Of a stretch of 64,000 bases of DNA, positions 18,283 to 28,679 are shown in pieces (the first letter of the stretch is position 1; each line of letters starts with the position of its first letter). The stretch is from Prevotella sp. Lineage in GTDB: Bacteria; Bacteroidota; Bacteroidia; Bacteroidales; Bacteroidaceae. A program made the position numbers and the translations under genes. Under the pieces are notes generated by a model. It ran no database searches. It was not told the DNA's origin and worked only from the letters and a program-made list of their open reading frames with translations. The DNA lies in the NCBI GenBank assembly GCA_022486815.1, contig JAKVJW010000003.1, forward strand, positions 1-64,000, in the 5' to 3' direction.

Positions 18283-20088
18283 TCAATGATGATATAACAT
18301 CTTAGCTGCAACCGTGCCAAACACAAGATGGCAGTGGTCTACAGTAAAAGCAAAGTTTAGGTCGCTCGGTTTAATGTTGCTCAGTCCAAGGTAGTATTGA
18401 GTGTAAATATTACCATCAGTACCTTTCATCACAACCTGCACATCAGCAGTACCGTTATTGCAATTGGTCACGTAGACCGTCACCTTAGCACCATTCATCG
18501 TAGCGAGCCAAGCAGCCCAGTCTCCCTGTGTACCGTTGTGGATGCAAGCATCATAAAATTGCCCAGACCAACCGTAGTTGTCAGCACGTACGTCACCATA
18601 AACGCCACCGTTACCACGAAGTTCAATTACGAAATTATCCCAGTTGTTCTTCATATCGCTATAGTTGGTAAAGCTGACGGCACGAGTCTCACCTGCCGGC
18701 ACGTTGATGAGATCCGTGAAAGCGGAAGCAAAGGCTGTTGTGTTATCCTCAGCACCCAGAAGAGTCGGACTGGCAGTGACAGTTTCAGACTTAGACTCAA
18801 TAACACTTACGTTCACCCTCGCAGTCTTGCCATTAGCGGTCGTAATAGTCACAGTATGGCTACCAGCTAAAGCTGGAACTGCGGAGAACGACAGTTTAGA
18901 ATTATTGATTACACTTGTTGTACCATTAGCATAGGTAGCCGTCACCTCCAAGCCAGTCGGGTCAAAGGCCAAGGTGCGGCTGCTCAGGCTGGTGGTAGCC
19001 GTGGTACTGAAGAAGTAATAGTTAGTATGAGTAGGATTCTGCGTCACCTTTATAGAACTAACCTTAGCCACGACATTGAATTTAGCGCTGGCCACAATAG
19101 GCTTTGTGGCGACCTCACCTTTGAAGGTCTTATTGTAAATAACCACCAAATTTTTTTCACCCAAATCGTTCATGTCAGGAATGGCTGAGAAGTAGAGCTC
19201 GGAAGCCGGAATGTTTTTTTTCACACCTTCCTCGTAAGTCACAACTGCCGATACGTTGGCCATAGCATTGTCGAGCGAAGTGCCTTCGTCTACATCACCA
19301 GGCACATTCTGCAATACCATGGAAACTGGTGCCTTATCCTTAGCTGATGTAAGTCCACCGATAGGAACAATGTTGGTCTGCAGAAAATTGATGTAGGATC
19401 CCTCCACACAGAGGAAGCAACGGATGTTAGTATCAGAAGCGTCAGCGTTAAGATTACGCAGTTTATACGGCTGCGTGTAGGTCTTTGTCACTGTGCCGTT
19501 GGTCATTTTTACAACAAATGAATCTTTTCTCGAGCGATCCACGGTCAGCGTCACCTTACCGCCCAGCTTCTGTACATTAGCATCAGCATTATTAGCATCA
19601 GGTGAGAGTAGTTGCGTACTTTTTGTATACTTGAAGTAGAGGTATGTCCCCCACTGGGAGTTGTAAGTGGCAGTATCTCCTGTAGCATCAAAGCGGATGG
19701 TTCCATACTCGGTATATCCATTACCACCACGGTCTGCATCATTGGTAATGATGAGAGCAAAGTTTTTATAGTAAGTGTTGTCACTCGGGTTGAGATTGAG
19801 GTTGAACACAGCGTTCCATTTCTGACCGTCGGGCGCTACATAATATTTAGAGAAACTCTGCCACCAGCCAGAAGAAAAATCTGTGGCGCCAATGTTATAT
19901 ACGTCTTCCTGCATACCTTTTAATGGCTCTTCATGCGACTTTTTCGCATTTTCAATTGAATCAATTTTCTGGGTAATCCAGTCGGGGGCATTCACTTTAT
20001 ACATGTCGCCACCTTCGCAACTTGTCAGAACCAGCAGCCCGAGAACAGCAGTACTGAAGACAGATACTAATTTATTTAGATGTCTCAT
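18283..20088 (-). CDS. Surface glycan-binding lipoprotein with Ig-like domains
   Basis: This 601-residue protein has a lipoprotein signal (VLTSCEGG). A beta-rich N-terminal domain (about 60-225, with SSGWWQSFSKYYVAPDGQKW) is followed by two Ig-like/invasin-type repeats (about 240-425). The C-terminal beta-sandwich (about 435-601) carries several Trp and Tyr residues (NNWDNFVIEL, NYGWSGQFYDA) that could contact sugar. Its position after SusD is that of SusE/F or SGBP proteins. It probably holds arabinan at the cell surface. No catalytic motif is seen. The direct binding target is inferred from the two GH43 genes that follow. Confidence 0.8.
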   Translation of the reverse strand: MRHLNKLVSVFSTAVLGLLVLTSCEGGDMYKVNAPDWITQKIDSIENAKKSHEEPLKGMQEDVYNIGATDFSSGWWQSFSKYYVAPDGQKWNAVFNLNLNPSDNTYYKNFALIITNDADRGGNGYTEYGTIRFDATGDTATYNSQWGTYLYFKYTKSTQLLSPDANNADANVQKLGGKVTLTVDRSRKDSFVVKMTNGTVTKTYTQPYKLRNLNADASDTNIRCFLCVEGSYINFLQTNIVPIGGLTSAKDKAPVSMVLQNVPGDVDEGTSLDNAMANVSAVVTYEEGVKKNIPASELYFSAIPDMNDLGEKNLVVIYNKTFKGEVATKPIVASAKFNVVAKVSSIKVTQNPTHTNYYFFSTTATTSLSSRTLAFDPTGLEVTATYANGTTSVINNSKLSFSAVPALAGSHTVTITTANGKTARVNVSVIESKSETVTASPTLLGAEDNTTAFASAFTDLINVPAGETRAVSFTNYSDMKNNWDNFVIELRGNGGVYGDVRADNYGWSGQFYDACIHNGTQGDWAAWLATMNGAKVTVYVTNCNNGTADVQVVMKGTDGNIYTQYYLGLSNIKPSDLNFAFTVDHCHLVFGTVAAKMLYHH

Positions 20089-20169
20089 GTTCTTTATATA
20101 AGTTAATTATAATGTTTTAGGCTTTGCCATGGAGTCCGATAAGGCTCCATGAAAGTCGTGTTTATTTTT

Positions 20170-21927
20170 CTATTTGCTCAGATCAACCACAGGATGCACA
20201 GTCCAACCATTCTGTTTGAAGTAGACAGAATTATCTGTACTCTCGTTGGCCGAATTGCCCTTGAGATTAGGATTTTTGTTAGTCAAAGTCTGGACGATCG
20301 GCAGAAATTCATGTCCCTGTACATAAGTATCGTAAGAACACTTCAGTTCTGGATCATTAGCGATGTCGGAGTATTTGACAGGATCCTTGGCATGATGAAG
20401 AGAACGTCGGAATGTTCCGTGCTCCTTCAACTGTTGCAGACGGTCGGCACTATAGAAGAAGCCCCAGCGAATCAGGTCAAAACCACGTCCAAACTCGCAA
20501 CCAAACTCCTTAGGGCGCTCTACGTTAGCAATCTGCTCAAAAAGTTTGTCAGCCGTTGGGAAGTCAACAAGTTTAAGATCAGCAAGACCGGCACGCTCAC
20601 GCACCTGATTGATCCAGTCGATAGCCTGCTGTGTCGGGCCGTTGACCTCGTTCTCACATTCAGCAGCACGGAGCAACACATCAGAATAGCGCATCAACCG
20701 CAGATTAATGCCATCGTGCAAGCCTGTAACCACCTTGTTATAGAGACCTGTACGAAAGTTGGTAAACTTAGCAATAGGCAGACCACCATTAGTATTATTT
20801 GTCACTATAGTATCGGTAGGAGTCATGGTCTCTCCATAAGCCACATTACCGTATTCAAACCCCTCCCAGTCAGGTTCATAAGTACCAATAGTCCAATAGA
20901 GACGTGGATCAAGTGTGCCATGTGTGGTGCGCTCTTTCTTGAAGAGCTGATAGAGCCATGGCGAAGCAGATATATCTGCCCAACCGCCGAATCTACCTGG
21001 TGCATAGTTACTCTCAATGGCAGAACCCTGTGTAGCATTTGGGCTAGTATTGACAGGCGTCCACTCATCATCGGTACCCTGTGATCCATAGTCTAGAAAC
21101 TGTACCTCGAAGAGGCTCTCTGCATTATTTTCATATTCTGGTCCTTGACGGAAATTATCGCCATAATTGGCCATGAGCTTATATGTTCCATACTTTTTAT
21201 TGATGACGTCCTTAAGTACAGTAAGAGCTTCACTGTACTTGTGGCGCTGCATCAATGTCCGGGCATAGTATCCGGCAGCGGCTCCGCAAGTTGCACGGCC
21301 ACCAGACCATTCACCACCTTCATCGCGAGATGGGAGAAGCTCCATAGCCTCCTTGAAGTCTTTCTCTACTTGATCAAGCACTTTATCATAAGTACTGTTT
21401 GCACCATAAAGGCCATCAAGTGTAGAGTAGCTGTTATAGTCTGTAATAAGTGGTGGATTCTGATAATATCCGGCAAGATTGTAGTAAGCCAAACCACGTA
21501 AGAAGAGTACCTGCCCCTTGATGCGGCGCATCTGTTCAGAGAGCTGAGAGTCATCATCTCCACAACGCGAGATGGCGAAGTTACAAACGTTAATAGTGTA
21601 GTACCACTCACGCCAAGGCCACCAAGTAATGTCACTGGTAACAGGAGCATCAAGATCATCAAAAGGCAGATACCATACTTGTGATGAGTTCCAGGCTTCA
21701 TCGCCGCGGCACACATCAATAGTGTAGCCAACACGAGCGTAAGAACCCTCCATACGAATATGGTTGTAAGCAGCCACAACACTTTCTTCCAAGTCATTAG
21801 CATTAAAACCAAAAGTACTTGATGTCTGCTGATTAGGATTCACCAAATCCAGTTTGTCGTTGCACGAAACAAGCGTGCCGAGGCCCAGGAAGAGGGCAAA
21901 GGAAATTTTATATAGTTTCATATTCAT
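20170..21927 (-). CDS. SusD/RagB family outer-membrane lipoprotein
   Basis: This 585-residue protein has a lipoprotein signal (GTLVSCNDKLD) and the SusD fold. The N-terminal helices (EESVVAAYNHIR, FLRGLAYYNLAGYY) form TPR-like pairs, and the C-terminal segment includes LRLMRYSDVLLRAAECENEV and RPKEFGCEFGRGFDLIRWG. It caps the SusC channel and helps capture arabino-oligosaccharides. It starts 46 bp after susC. Confidence 0.95.
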   Translation of the reverse strand: MNMKLYKISFALFLGLGTLVSCNDKLDLVNPNQQTSSTFGFNANDLEESVVAAYNHIRMEGSYARVGYTIDVCRGDEAWNSSQVWYLPFDDLDAPVTSDITWWPWREWYYTINVCNFAISRCGDDDSQLSEQMRRIKGQVLFLRGLAYYNLAGYYQNPPLITDYNSYSTLDGLYGANSTYDKVLDQVEKDFKEAMELLPSRDEGGEWSGGRATCGAAAGYYARTLMQRHKYSEALTVLKDVINKKYGTYKLMANYGDNFRQGPEYENNAESLFEVQFLDYGSQGTDDEWTPVNTSPNATQGSAIESNYAPGRFGGWADISASPWLYQLFKKERTTHGTLDPRLYWTIGTYEPDWEGFEYGNVAYGETMTPTDTIVTNNTNGGLPIAKFTNFRTGLYNKVVTGLHDGINLRLMRYSDVLLRAAECENEVNGPTQQAIDWINQVRERAGLADLKLVDFPTADKLFEQIANVERPKEFGCEFGRGFDLIRWGFFYSADRLQQLKEHGTFRRSLHHAKDPVKYSDIANDPELKCSYDTYVQGHEFLPIVQTLTNKNPNLKGNSANESTDNSVYFKQNGWTVHPVVDLSK

Positions 21928-21973
21928 GATTCATATTAAATTCTCATAGAGTTTTATCTGTAATTCCGAGTTA

Positions 21974-24900
21974 TTAGAATGTGAAATGAATACCACACAT
22001 GAAACTGCGTGCACTTGGAAAAGAGCAGAAGTTATAGCCCGGAGTAAACGTAGCACCCGCATAATCCACATTATAGCCGTGATAGCTCGTAAAAGTGTAG
22101 AGATTTTGTGCAGAGATATAGGCGCGTACACCAGTAACAATGCCCGCAAACCATTTGTCCGGAAAACTATAGCCAAGTTCCACATTAGCAATCTTCCAAT
22201 ATGCAGCATTCTGGATCATACGAGAACTGAAAAGGTCATTCCAGGCCAAAGTAGCGTTGTTCGTAGCATAAGTACGTGGAACATTGGATATATATGTCAA
22301 ACCATCCTTAGAGTATCTGTTAGCATCAAGTATGGCCACATCCTTGTTGCCCCAGCCATAACAAGAATTCAGACTATTATAGATATCATCTGCTACATGA
22401 TAGTTCAGCACCCCATACGTAACAATGCTCAAATCAAAGTTTTTGTACTCTAAATGTGCATTCAAACCGAAGTTGACCTTTGGCATGCCACTACCCAGGA
22501 CCACTTGGTCATGTTCGTCAATTACTCCATCAGGTTTTCCTTCAGGACCACTAACATCCTTGTAAAGACAATCGCCTATGTTAGCACCATGCTGGGTAGC
22601 ATGATTATCCAAATCAGCTTGCGTACGTGCGATACCTTCATAAACCCAACCATAGAACTTACCAACCTCCTGACCTACGTACGTGGCATAAGCACCTGTG
22701 ATGTAAGAATCGGTACCGAAACCTAGAGAGGTCACCTTATTCTTCAAAGTGCTCAGATTTGCACTGATTTCATACTTCAGTGCATGGTCACGATTGCGAT
22801 AAAGAGCTGAAAATTCAAAACCACTGTTGTCCATAGAAGCTGCGTTCATTGTCACAGTAGTGTTAGAAACACCAGCCTGTTCAGGAACAGGGACACCGTA
22901 AAGCAAGTCCTCTGAACGGTTCTTGTACCACTCGGCAGTAAACTCCAAGCGGTTGTTGAACATGGCCAGATCAAGACCGATATCAGTAGTCTTCTTCTTT
23001 TCCCATGAGATATTATTGTCAACGAAGGTCGAAATAGCAGAACCCGTCACAGCTGAGTTATTAAAGCTATAGGTCATATTGTTGCGGGTCATTGTAGCCT
23101 GATACTGGTATTCACCAATGTTTTCGTTACCAAGCACGCCATAGCTAGCGCGAATCTTAAACATGTTGACGATGTCACGGTTAATTGGGAAAAAGTTCTC
23201 CTTATCAAAGCGCCAACCGACAGATATAGATGGAAATGTACCCCAGCGAATATTTTTCGTCAAGCGAGAACTACCATCACGACGAACGATAGCTGAAAAA
23301 AGATACTTTTCATCATAGTTGTAGTTCAAACGACCAAAGTAAGAAGCCAGAGCATGCTTGTATTCGTAAGATTCAGCATGTGTCGTCGCTGCATTCTGAA
23401 TCTGCAGGAAATAAGGCTCTGGGAAGTCTATACCCCAGCCCGTAAGTGTGTTGTTATTTTCTTCCTCATAGGTCTGACCAGCCACTAAGTTAATATGATG
23501 TTTCCCGATAGTACCGTCATAGGTCAACGTATTCTCAATCAAGGCATCAGCATAAGTGCGATAGCCTTCTGTCAGCCGCTCATTGCTTTTGTCAAGATAA
23601 ACACGGTTACTCTGAACCCATGCTGGGATCCAAGTATAATCCTTGTCATTCGTTTTACTATACGAAAGGTTAATATTATAATGCAAACTATGGCTCTTTG
23701 TCTTCAAGCCAACCATCTTAAATAAATCTACATCAGCAGAGCCATTGCCAACAAAACGATCTACCAAGGTATTACGTGCCAGCAAATTGTTAACCAACAG
23801 AGGATTTGAAGCAGAAATATCACCATGGATATTATCATAGTACACACCGTAACCATAAGCATCATAATGATAACTGTTAGCCAAACCTACACGGTCATCA
23901 AGCACCCATGTAGATGGGTCGTAAGCCTTAATAGTCGGCTGCATTAGCAGCGTACCACGAAGTACATTGGTAACATCACCGTAAAGACCTTGAACATACT
24001 CTGAAGCATTCGACAGTCCCATATTGTCCTGATCGGAGTGAGAATAGACGAAGCTGGTACGGAACTTGATAAACTTCGTATCCATTGTGTTATTTACACG
24101 AGCTGTATAACGCCTGTAGTTAGGGCCGGCACCTTCCAGCGTACCCTTCTGGTCAAAATAATCGAGGGCTATATTATAAGTATTATGTGCACCGCCACCA
24201 CTGAAATTTACATTGTGATCCTGACGAATACCTGTCTTAAACACTTCACTAAACCAGTCGGTGTTTGTATTGTCCATAAAATGATAACGCCCTGTAGAAG
24301 CATCAAGGCTATATCCACCTGGCAGGGGGGTATTAGAGTTGGCACAAGCCTGACCAATATACTGACTATACTGATCTGCATCCATCAAATTATATACATT
24401 CTTTGATATATTATCGACACCTATATAACCAGAATAATCCACCTTCAACGGCTGGTCCTTCTGTCCATTTTTGGTAGTAATGATAATCACGCCATTGGCA
24501 GCACGTGAACCATAGATTGCACCAGCAGACGCATCTTTCAACACCTGAATAGAAGCAATATCATTAGGTGAGAAATCGCGAATAGTCGTCCCCATAGGCA
24601 CACCGTCAACAACATATAGAGGTGCCGTGCTTCCAAAAGAACCCACACCACGGATTCTTACAGTTGGATCAGCGCCAGGCTGACCATCTGTGGTAATCTG
24701 TACACCTGGCACCTTACCTTCCAACAAAGTAGATATGTTAGAATTAGATGTCTTTTTCATCTCTTCTGCATTTACCACAGATACAGACCCGGTGAGGTCG
24801 GCTTTCTTCTGTGTTCCATAACCGACGACAACGATCTGGTCAAGCAAGTTGGTATCTTGAGAGAGTTGAATCGGGGAAATAATAGCTCGACTACGTACGG

Positions 24901-25183
24901 CAATCTCACGGTCCTTGTAGCCCATGTAGCTCACTATGAGGGTGGCATTGGCCGGAACGTCAACTTGAAAGCTACCATCAAGATCAGTTGTGGTACCACT
25001 CTTGGCACCTTTAAGCCTGATAGTTGCTCCAATGAGCGGCTCTCCATGTTCGTCAACAACCCTGCCTTTGACATGAATAGTCTCTGCTTGTACCACTTCT
25101 GAAGCTATTATAGGAGTCGGATAGACTGTAAAAACACCCATAGCATTCAGAATTAGCATTACTGAAAATAGTTGTTTCCTCAT
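21974..25183 (-). CDS. SusC/RagA TonB-dependent transporter
   Basis: This 1069-residue outer-membrane receptor has a signal peptide (about 1-34). A carboxypeptidase-regulatory-like domain (about 38-115, GRVVDEHGEPLIGATIRLKG) precedes the plug domain, which has VVVGYGTQKKADLTGSV, VRIRGVGS and PLYVVDGVP and ends with AIYGSRAANGVIIITT. The 22-strand barrel follows and ends in the aromatic HFTF. It would take up arabinan oligomers using TonB energy. It is first in the operon, with a 12-bp direct repeat 21 bp apart in its promoter region. Confidence 0.96.
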   Translation of the reverse strand: MRKQLFSVMLILNAMGVFTVYPTPIIASEVVQAETIHVKGRVVDEHGEPLIGATIRLKGAKSGTTTDLDGSFQVDVPANATLIVSYMGYKDREIAVRSRAIISPIQLSQDTNLLDQIVVVGYGTQKKADLTGSVSVVNAEEMKKTSNSNISTLLEGKVPGVQITTDGQPGADPTVRIRGVGSFGSTAPLYVVDGVPMGTTIRDFSPNDIASIQVLKDASAGAIYGSRAANGVIIITTKNGQKDQPLKVDYSGYIGVDNISKNVYNLMDADQYSQYIGQACANSNTPLPGGYSLDASTGRYHFMDNTNTDWFSEVFKTGIRQDHNVNFSGGGAHNTYNIALDYFDQKGTLEGAGPNYRRYTARVNNTMDTKFIKFRTSFVYSHSDQDNMGLSNASEYVQGLYGDVTNVLRGTLLMQPTIKAYDPSTWVLDDRVGLANSYHYDAYGYGVYYDNIHGDISASNPLLVNNLLARNTLVDRFVGNGSADVDLFKMVGLKTKSHSLHYNINLSYSKTNDKDYTWIPAWVQSNRVYLDKSNERLTEGYRTYADALIENTLTYDGTIGKHHINLVAGQTYEEENNNTLTGWGIDFPEPYFLQIQNAATTHAESYEYKHALASYFGRLNYNYDEKYLFSAIVRRDGSSRLTKNIRWGTFPSISVGWRFDKENFFPINRDIVNMFKIRASYGVLGNENIGEYQYQATMTRNNMTYSFNNSAVTGSAISTFVDNNISWEKKKTTDIGLDLAMFNNRLEFTAEWYKNRSEDLLYGVPVPEQAGVSNTTVTMNAASMDNSGFEFSALYRNRDHALKYEISANLSTLKNKVTSLGFGTDSYITGAYATYVGQEVGKFYGWVYEGIARTQADLDNHATQHGANIGDCLYKDVSGPEGKPDGVIDEHDQVVLGSGMPKVNFGLNAHLEYKNFDLSIVTYGVLNYHVADDIYNSLNSCYGWGNKDVAILDANRYSKDGLTYISNVPRTYATNNATLAWNDLFSSRMIQNAAYWKIANVELGYSFPDKWFAGIVTGVRAYISAQNLYTFTSYHGYNVDYAGATFTPGYNFCSFPSARSFMCGIHFTF

Positions 25184-25399
25184 TTTAATTACATTTAGAT
25201 TTATATACTTGTTTAGGTCTTAATAACCAATTATTTGTATATTGGTTCATTGCATTCAGCATATTGCTGCTTTTCTTTTATATGATTTAAGGATAGAAAA
25301 TTGTGGGTAGAAGCACATCAATATCAATGCCAGTAAACACCTTCGTTATCTTCATGATACTTTAAATTTAGGTTACATATGTCTGGTAAATTGTTGCCA

Positions 25400-25407
25400 C
25401 AAATGTA
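25400..25407 (-). promoter_or_regulatory. Promoter -7 for the arabinan operon
   Basis: CAAATGTA on plus reads TACATTTG on minus, 217 bp before the susC ATG. The nearest TTTG on minus is 26 bp upstream and lies inside the proximal copy of the direct repeat, as expected for a promoter that needs an activator. Confidence 0.45.
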
Positions 25408-25426
25408 GATAATATTAAAAAAAAGA

Positions 25427-25459
25427 AGGTGGACAAAATATTGTTTTAGGTGGACAAAA
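25427..25459 (-). promoter_or_regulatory. Two 12-bp direct repeats, probable regulator site
   Basis: AGGTGGACAAAA occurs at 25427-25438 and again at 25448-25459, identical and 21 bp apart (two helical turns). The pair sits just upstream of the -7 box of the arabinan operon and next to the gene for an AraC-output regulator. Direct repeats at this spacing suit a head-to-tail AraC-type dimer. Confidence 0.65.
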
Positions 25460-25545
25460 CTTATTTTGAATGTAAAACAAACACTAATTTTGAGAAAGCA
25501 TTTCTTTGAATAAAAATAAACACATTTTTTTAAATGTATAAATTT

Positions 25546-28515
25546 CTATCCTTTATAATAAAAAGAAGGAGATATACCATACTTCTTTGTAAAACAACGT
25601 GTAAAATACTTAGGATCATTAAAACCCACCCGATAGGCTATTTCTGCGACATTACGATTAGCTTTATTTTCTTCTAATAATTTTTTAGCAATATCCAAAC
25701 GATAATCTCTAATAAATTGTATTGTAGACACACCAGCTTCCAGTTTTAACCTTACACTTAAGGTACTTTTGTTTGTATGCATCTGCTCACAAAGTTCTAC
25801 AACACCAAAGGAAGAATCATCATAATTCAATTCTAAAATTTCCATGATTCTTTCCATAAAAGACTTCTTCGTTTTTACAGTCTCCGCTTTATCAGCCATA
25901 ACACTTTTATGACTGCTGCTATCATATAATTTCTGATTATTAAGAATATTTTGAATACGTTGTTGTAAAATTCCAGGATCCCTACTTTTTTTCAAGACAA
26001 CCTCAATAGGACGATAAAGTTGTTCTGCCTCAAGTTTTCTTACTTTTTCCAAACGAGATTTATAGAGATAAAAAACGAATACAGCCAGAGAAACTAGCAT
26101 CAAAGTAATAAACCACCAACTTTTCCAAAAATAAGGAATTACATGAACATCTATAGAGATAATAGAATTATGATCATCCATATTCATTGAAGAGATATAT
26201 TTTACCTCAAAATCATAATGACCAGAAGGCAAAGTTGAATAACGGACACTATGCTGTCCAGGAGGCAAGAACATCCATTTATCCTCAAAACCCTTCATCC
26301 TATAGCTATAAATTCCTTGTGTTTCGCTTCCATAGCTAAGAGAAGAAAACTCTATCGTAAAAGATCGGTCACTTTCATGCAGATTAATCTGTTTTGCAAT
26401 AGATATATCCTTATCTAAATAGCGGGTATGAGCACGTACTTCCTGACTGCCTACCAAAAGACGGGTAAAATGAAGTTTTCCACTATATATATAAGGAGTA
26501 TGTTCACCAACCAGTTCTATCAGTCCCTTTTCCGTACCGAAAAACAAATGGCCATTACTTGAACGGATAGCCGAGTTATAATAGAATTGAGAACTCAGTA
26601 AACCATCCCCTTCCATGTAATTGGTAAACACACCTGTCCGTGGATTAAATAATGAAAGGCCATGATCTGTGGTTAACCATAACAATCCTTTTCTGTCTTC
26701 CACTATACCCTTTACGGCATTATTCACCAACCCTTGTTTCATTGTAAAAGAATGCACAACAGGTATCTTATTTCTAAAAGTAAGGCGATAAAGCCCATAT
26801 CCATTACTGCCCATCCAGATTGTACCATCAGAAGTCTGGTAAAAAGATGTTATTTCATCTATAATTCCACTTTCAGGAGCATCTAACTTATATTTGAACT
26901 GCCTCATTTTGAAAAAACCTTTCCCCACAGGCCGTGATTTCAGATCAACTACGACAAGTCCATTTCCACATCCCATAAGGAGAAATCCGTTACGTGTCAC
27001 CAGACTACCTATACATCCCTTTATATTTCTGCATTTTGGAAAAGGATCTTCCACTTGATGTCTTGTAAAACTATAAAAATACAATCCGGCATTAGTACCA
27101 ATCCACATACCATTATTAATTCGGTCATAAGCCATAGCACCGACAAACATCAATAAAGATGCATACTTTCGGGGAACAGATAAAGATATAATTGATTCTG
27201 GTTTACTCAAATCCATGATACAGACCCCTGCTCCCCATGTACCAATCCATAATCGGTTCTGATGATCAACAGTAAGCGTAGACACACTGTTATGAGTAAG
27301 ACCAGAATTAGCTGTCGTATAATGTATAAACGATTTGGTACCAGCAATACGACGGTTCAACCCGCCCTCTACAGTTCCTACCCACAATGTACCGCCAGGC
27401 TCTACATACATAGCATTTACCGCATTAGGAGACAATGACGATTCTTCCTTTGAATGGACATAATTAATCAGTTCTAAATATTGTGGAACTAATTTTACAA
27501 TCCCTCCAGTTTCTGTGCCTACCCAAATCTGTTTATGGTAGGTATAGATGCAATTTACAAAGTTACTGCTCAAAGGATTAATTTTACTTAAGGCATTCCA
27601 ATATTCCATTTTACCATTTTTCCCATCGAGAATATCCACCCCACAAAGAGTGCCAATTAAAAGCCTGCCATTTGATGATATAGCCAACGATGAGACAAAA
27701 TCATGGGAAAGCCTAGTAATCTTTCTATTATGATGAGAATAGCAGATTACTTTCTCCCCTAAACAATACAAACCAGCATTTGTAGCTACCCAAATATGAT
27801 TCTGATAGCGAATTAAGTCTGTCACAAAAGAACCAGGAAGATCTGTTGGCATGTTCCAAAAATGTGCCATAATCAATTTCCCTTTTCTTACAATCATTCT
27901 ACCAACCTTACCATCATATCCAATCAGCACATTCCCATCTGAATATAAATCTTTTATCGCCACATCAGGAGCAATAGCACTATATCTAAAAACTTTAATA
28001 TCGCAGACATCACCATTTCTATCAAAATACACCCTACAAAAATGCTTTCTGGTCAGAAACCACATCAGTCCCTTAGAATCTTTATACACCCGGATGCAAT
28101 TTTCACCCATCAACACTTTCAACTCCTTAGAAAGGACATGGGTCGTACATTTTAAATTGACAGGATCAAGAGTCTCAAGATCAATAACTTCCACACCCTC
28201 TTCAAAAGCTATCCAAAGTCTATGAAAATTATCCTCATAAACATTCTTGCAACTATTACTTCTCAAATTGATGCCCTGGTTTCCTACACCAAAATATTGA
28301 TAGGTATAACCGTCATAGCGAACCAACCCTCCTCCATGTGTAGAAATCCAGACAAAGCCATTACTATCCGTATAAATGTCATCTACAAAATTATTAGGGA
28401 GGCCACCTGACATATTCAGAACTGAACAATTGTACTGTTCAGTGAAGGCATTCTGAGAAAAACCTTGACAAAATGCCAAAATAAGGAAGAAAAGGGTGCA
28501 AAAGATGTCTTTCAT
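25546..28515 (-). CDS. Periplasmic-sensor AraC regulator without kinase (HTCS-like)
   Basis: This 989-residue protein has a signal peptide (about 1-20) and two seven-bladed propellers of Reg_prop repeats, with many DSNGFVWISTHGGG-like and GLLWLTTDHGLS-like blades (about 25-690). A Y_Y_Y domain (about 700-790) and one membrane helix (WWFITLMLVSLAVFVFYLY, about 800) follow. It then has a short linker and an AraC HTH pair (about 890-985, VAEIAYRVGFNDPKYFTRCF). The histidine kinase and receiver of a normal hybrid two-component regulator (about 500 residues) are absent. It probably senses arabino-oligosaccharides and activates the adjacent susC operon from the membrane. Confidence 0.85.
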   Translation of the reverse strand: MKDIFCTLFFLILAFCQGFSQNAFTEQYNCSVLNMSGGLPNNFVDDIYTDSNGFVWISTHGGGLVRYDGYTYQYFGVGNQGINLRSNSCKNVYEDNFHRLWIAFEEGVEVIDLETLDPVNLKCTTHVLSKELKVLMGENCIRVYKDSKGLMWFLTRKHFCRVYFDRNGDVCDIKVFRYSAIAPDVAIKDLYSDGNVLIGYDGKVGRMIVRKGKLIMAHFWNMPTDLPGSFVTDLIRYQNHIWVATNAGLYCLGEKVICYSHHNRKITRLSHDFVSSLAISSNGRLLIGTLCGVDILDGKNGKMEYWNALSKINPLSSNFVNCIYTYHKQIWVGTETGGIVKLVPQYLELINYVHSKEESSLSPNAVNAMYVEPGGTLWVGTVEGGLNRRIAGTKSFIHYTTANSGLTHNSVSTLTVDHQNRLWIGTWGAGVCIMDLSKPESIISLSVPRKYASLLMFVGAMAYDRINNGMWIGTNAGLYFYSFTRHQVEDPFPKCRNIKGCIGSLVTRNGFLLMGCGNGLVVVDLKSRPVGKGFFKMRQFKYKLDAPESGIIDEITSFYQTSDGTIWMGSNGYGLYRLTFRNKIPVVHSFTMKQGLVNNAVKGIVEDRKGLLWLTTDHGLSLFNPRTGVFTNYMEGDGLLSSQFYYNSAIRSSNGHLFFGTEKGLIELVGEHTPYIYSGKLHFTRLLVGSQEVRAHTRYLDKDISIAKQINLHESDRSFTIEFSSLSYGSETQGIYSYRMKGFEDKWMFLPPGQHSVRYSTLPSGHYDFEVKYISSMNMDDHNSIISIDVHVIPYFWKSWWFITLMLVSLAVFVFYLYKSRLEKVRKLEAEQLYRPIEVVLKKSRDPGILQQRIQNILNNQKLYDSSSHKSVMADKAETVKTKKSFMERIMEILELNYDDSSFGVVELCEQMHTNKSTLSVRLKLEAGVSTIQFIRDYRLDIAKKLLEENKANRNVAEIAYRVGFNDPKYFTRCFTKKYGISPSFYYKG

Positions 28516-28552
28516 GAATATATTATCTACTTATACCAATAAGCAAGTATTG

Positions 28553-28560
28553 CAAAAGTA
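28553..28560 (-). promoter_or_regulatory. Possible promoter -7 for the sensor/AraC gene
   Basis: CAAAAGTA reads TACTTTTG on minus, 38 bp before the ATG at 28515. A second candidate, TACCTTTG, is at 28632-28639. Neither has a clean -33. Confidence 0.35.
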
Positions 28561-28648
28561 ACAAATAATCTTCAGAAAATGGTCCGATAAAAAATAAATA
28601 TTTTTCTATTCACTACTTTCCTTTTTATATTCAAAGGTAACCAGAAAA

Positions 28649-28679
28649 GGGAAAGTCAAGCATCAAAGCCCACTTTCCC
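28649..28679. terminator. Hairpin after the GH13 gene
   Basis: GGGAAAGT (28649-28656) and ACTTTCCC (28672-28679) form a perfect 8-bp stem 90 bp past the GH13 stop codon. Stem, loop length and right flank (AAAACAT, then CA and AC) resemble 14820-14876. It may act as a terminator, but its likeness suggests a shared short repeat. Confidence 0.5.

Noticed and set aside
20149..21084. 311-codon plus-strand frame opposite susD
   Set aside because: It is entirely antisense to a well-supported SusD gene and has no recognisable domain.
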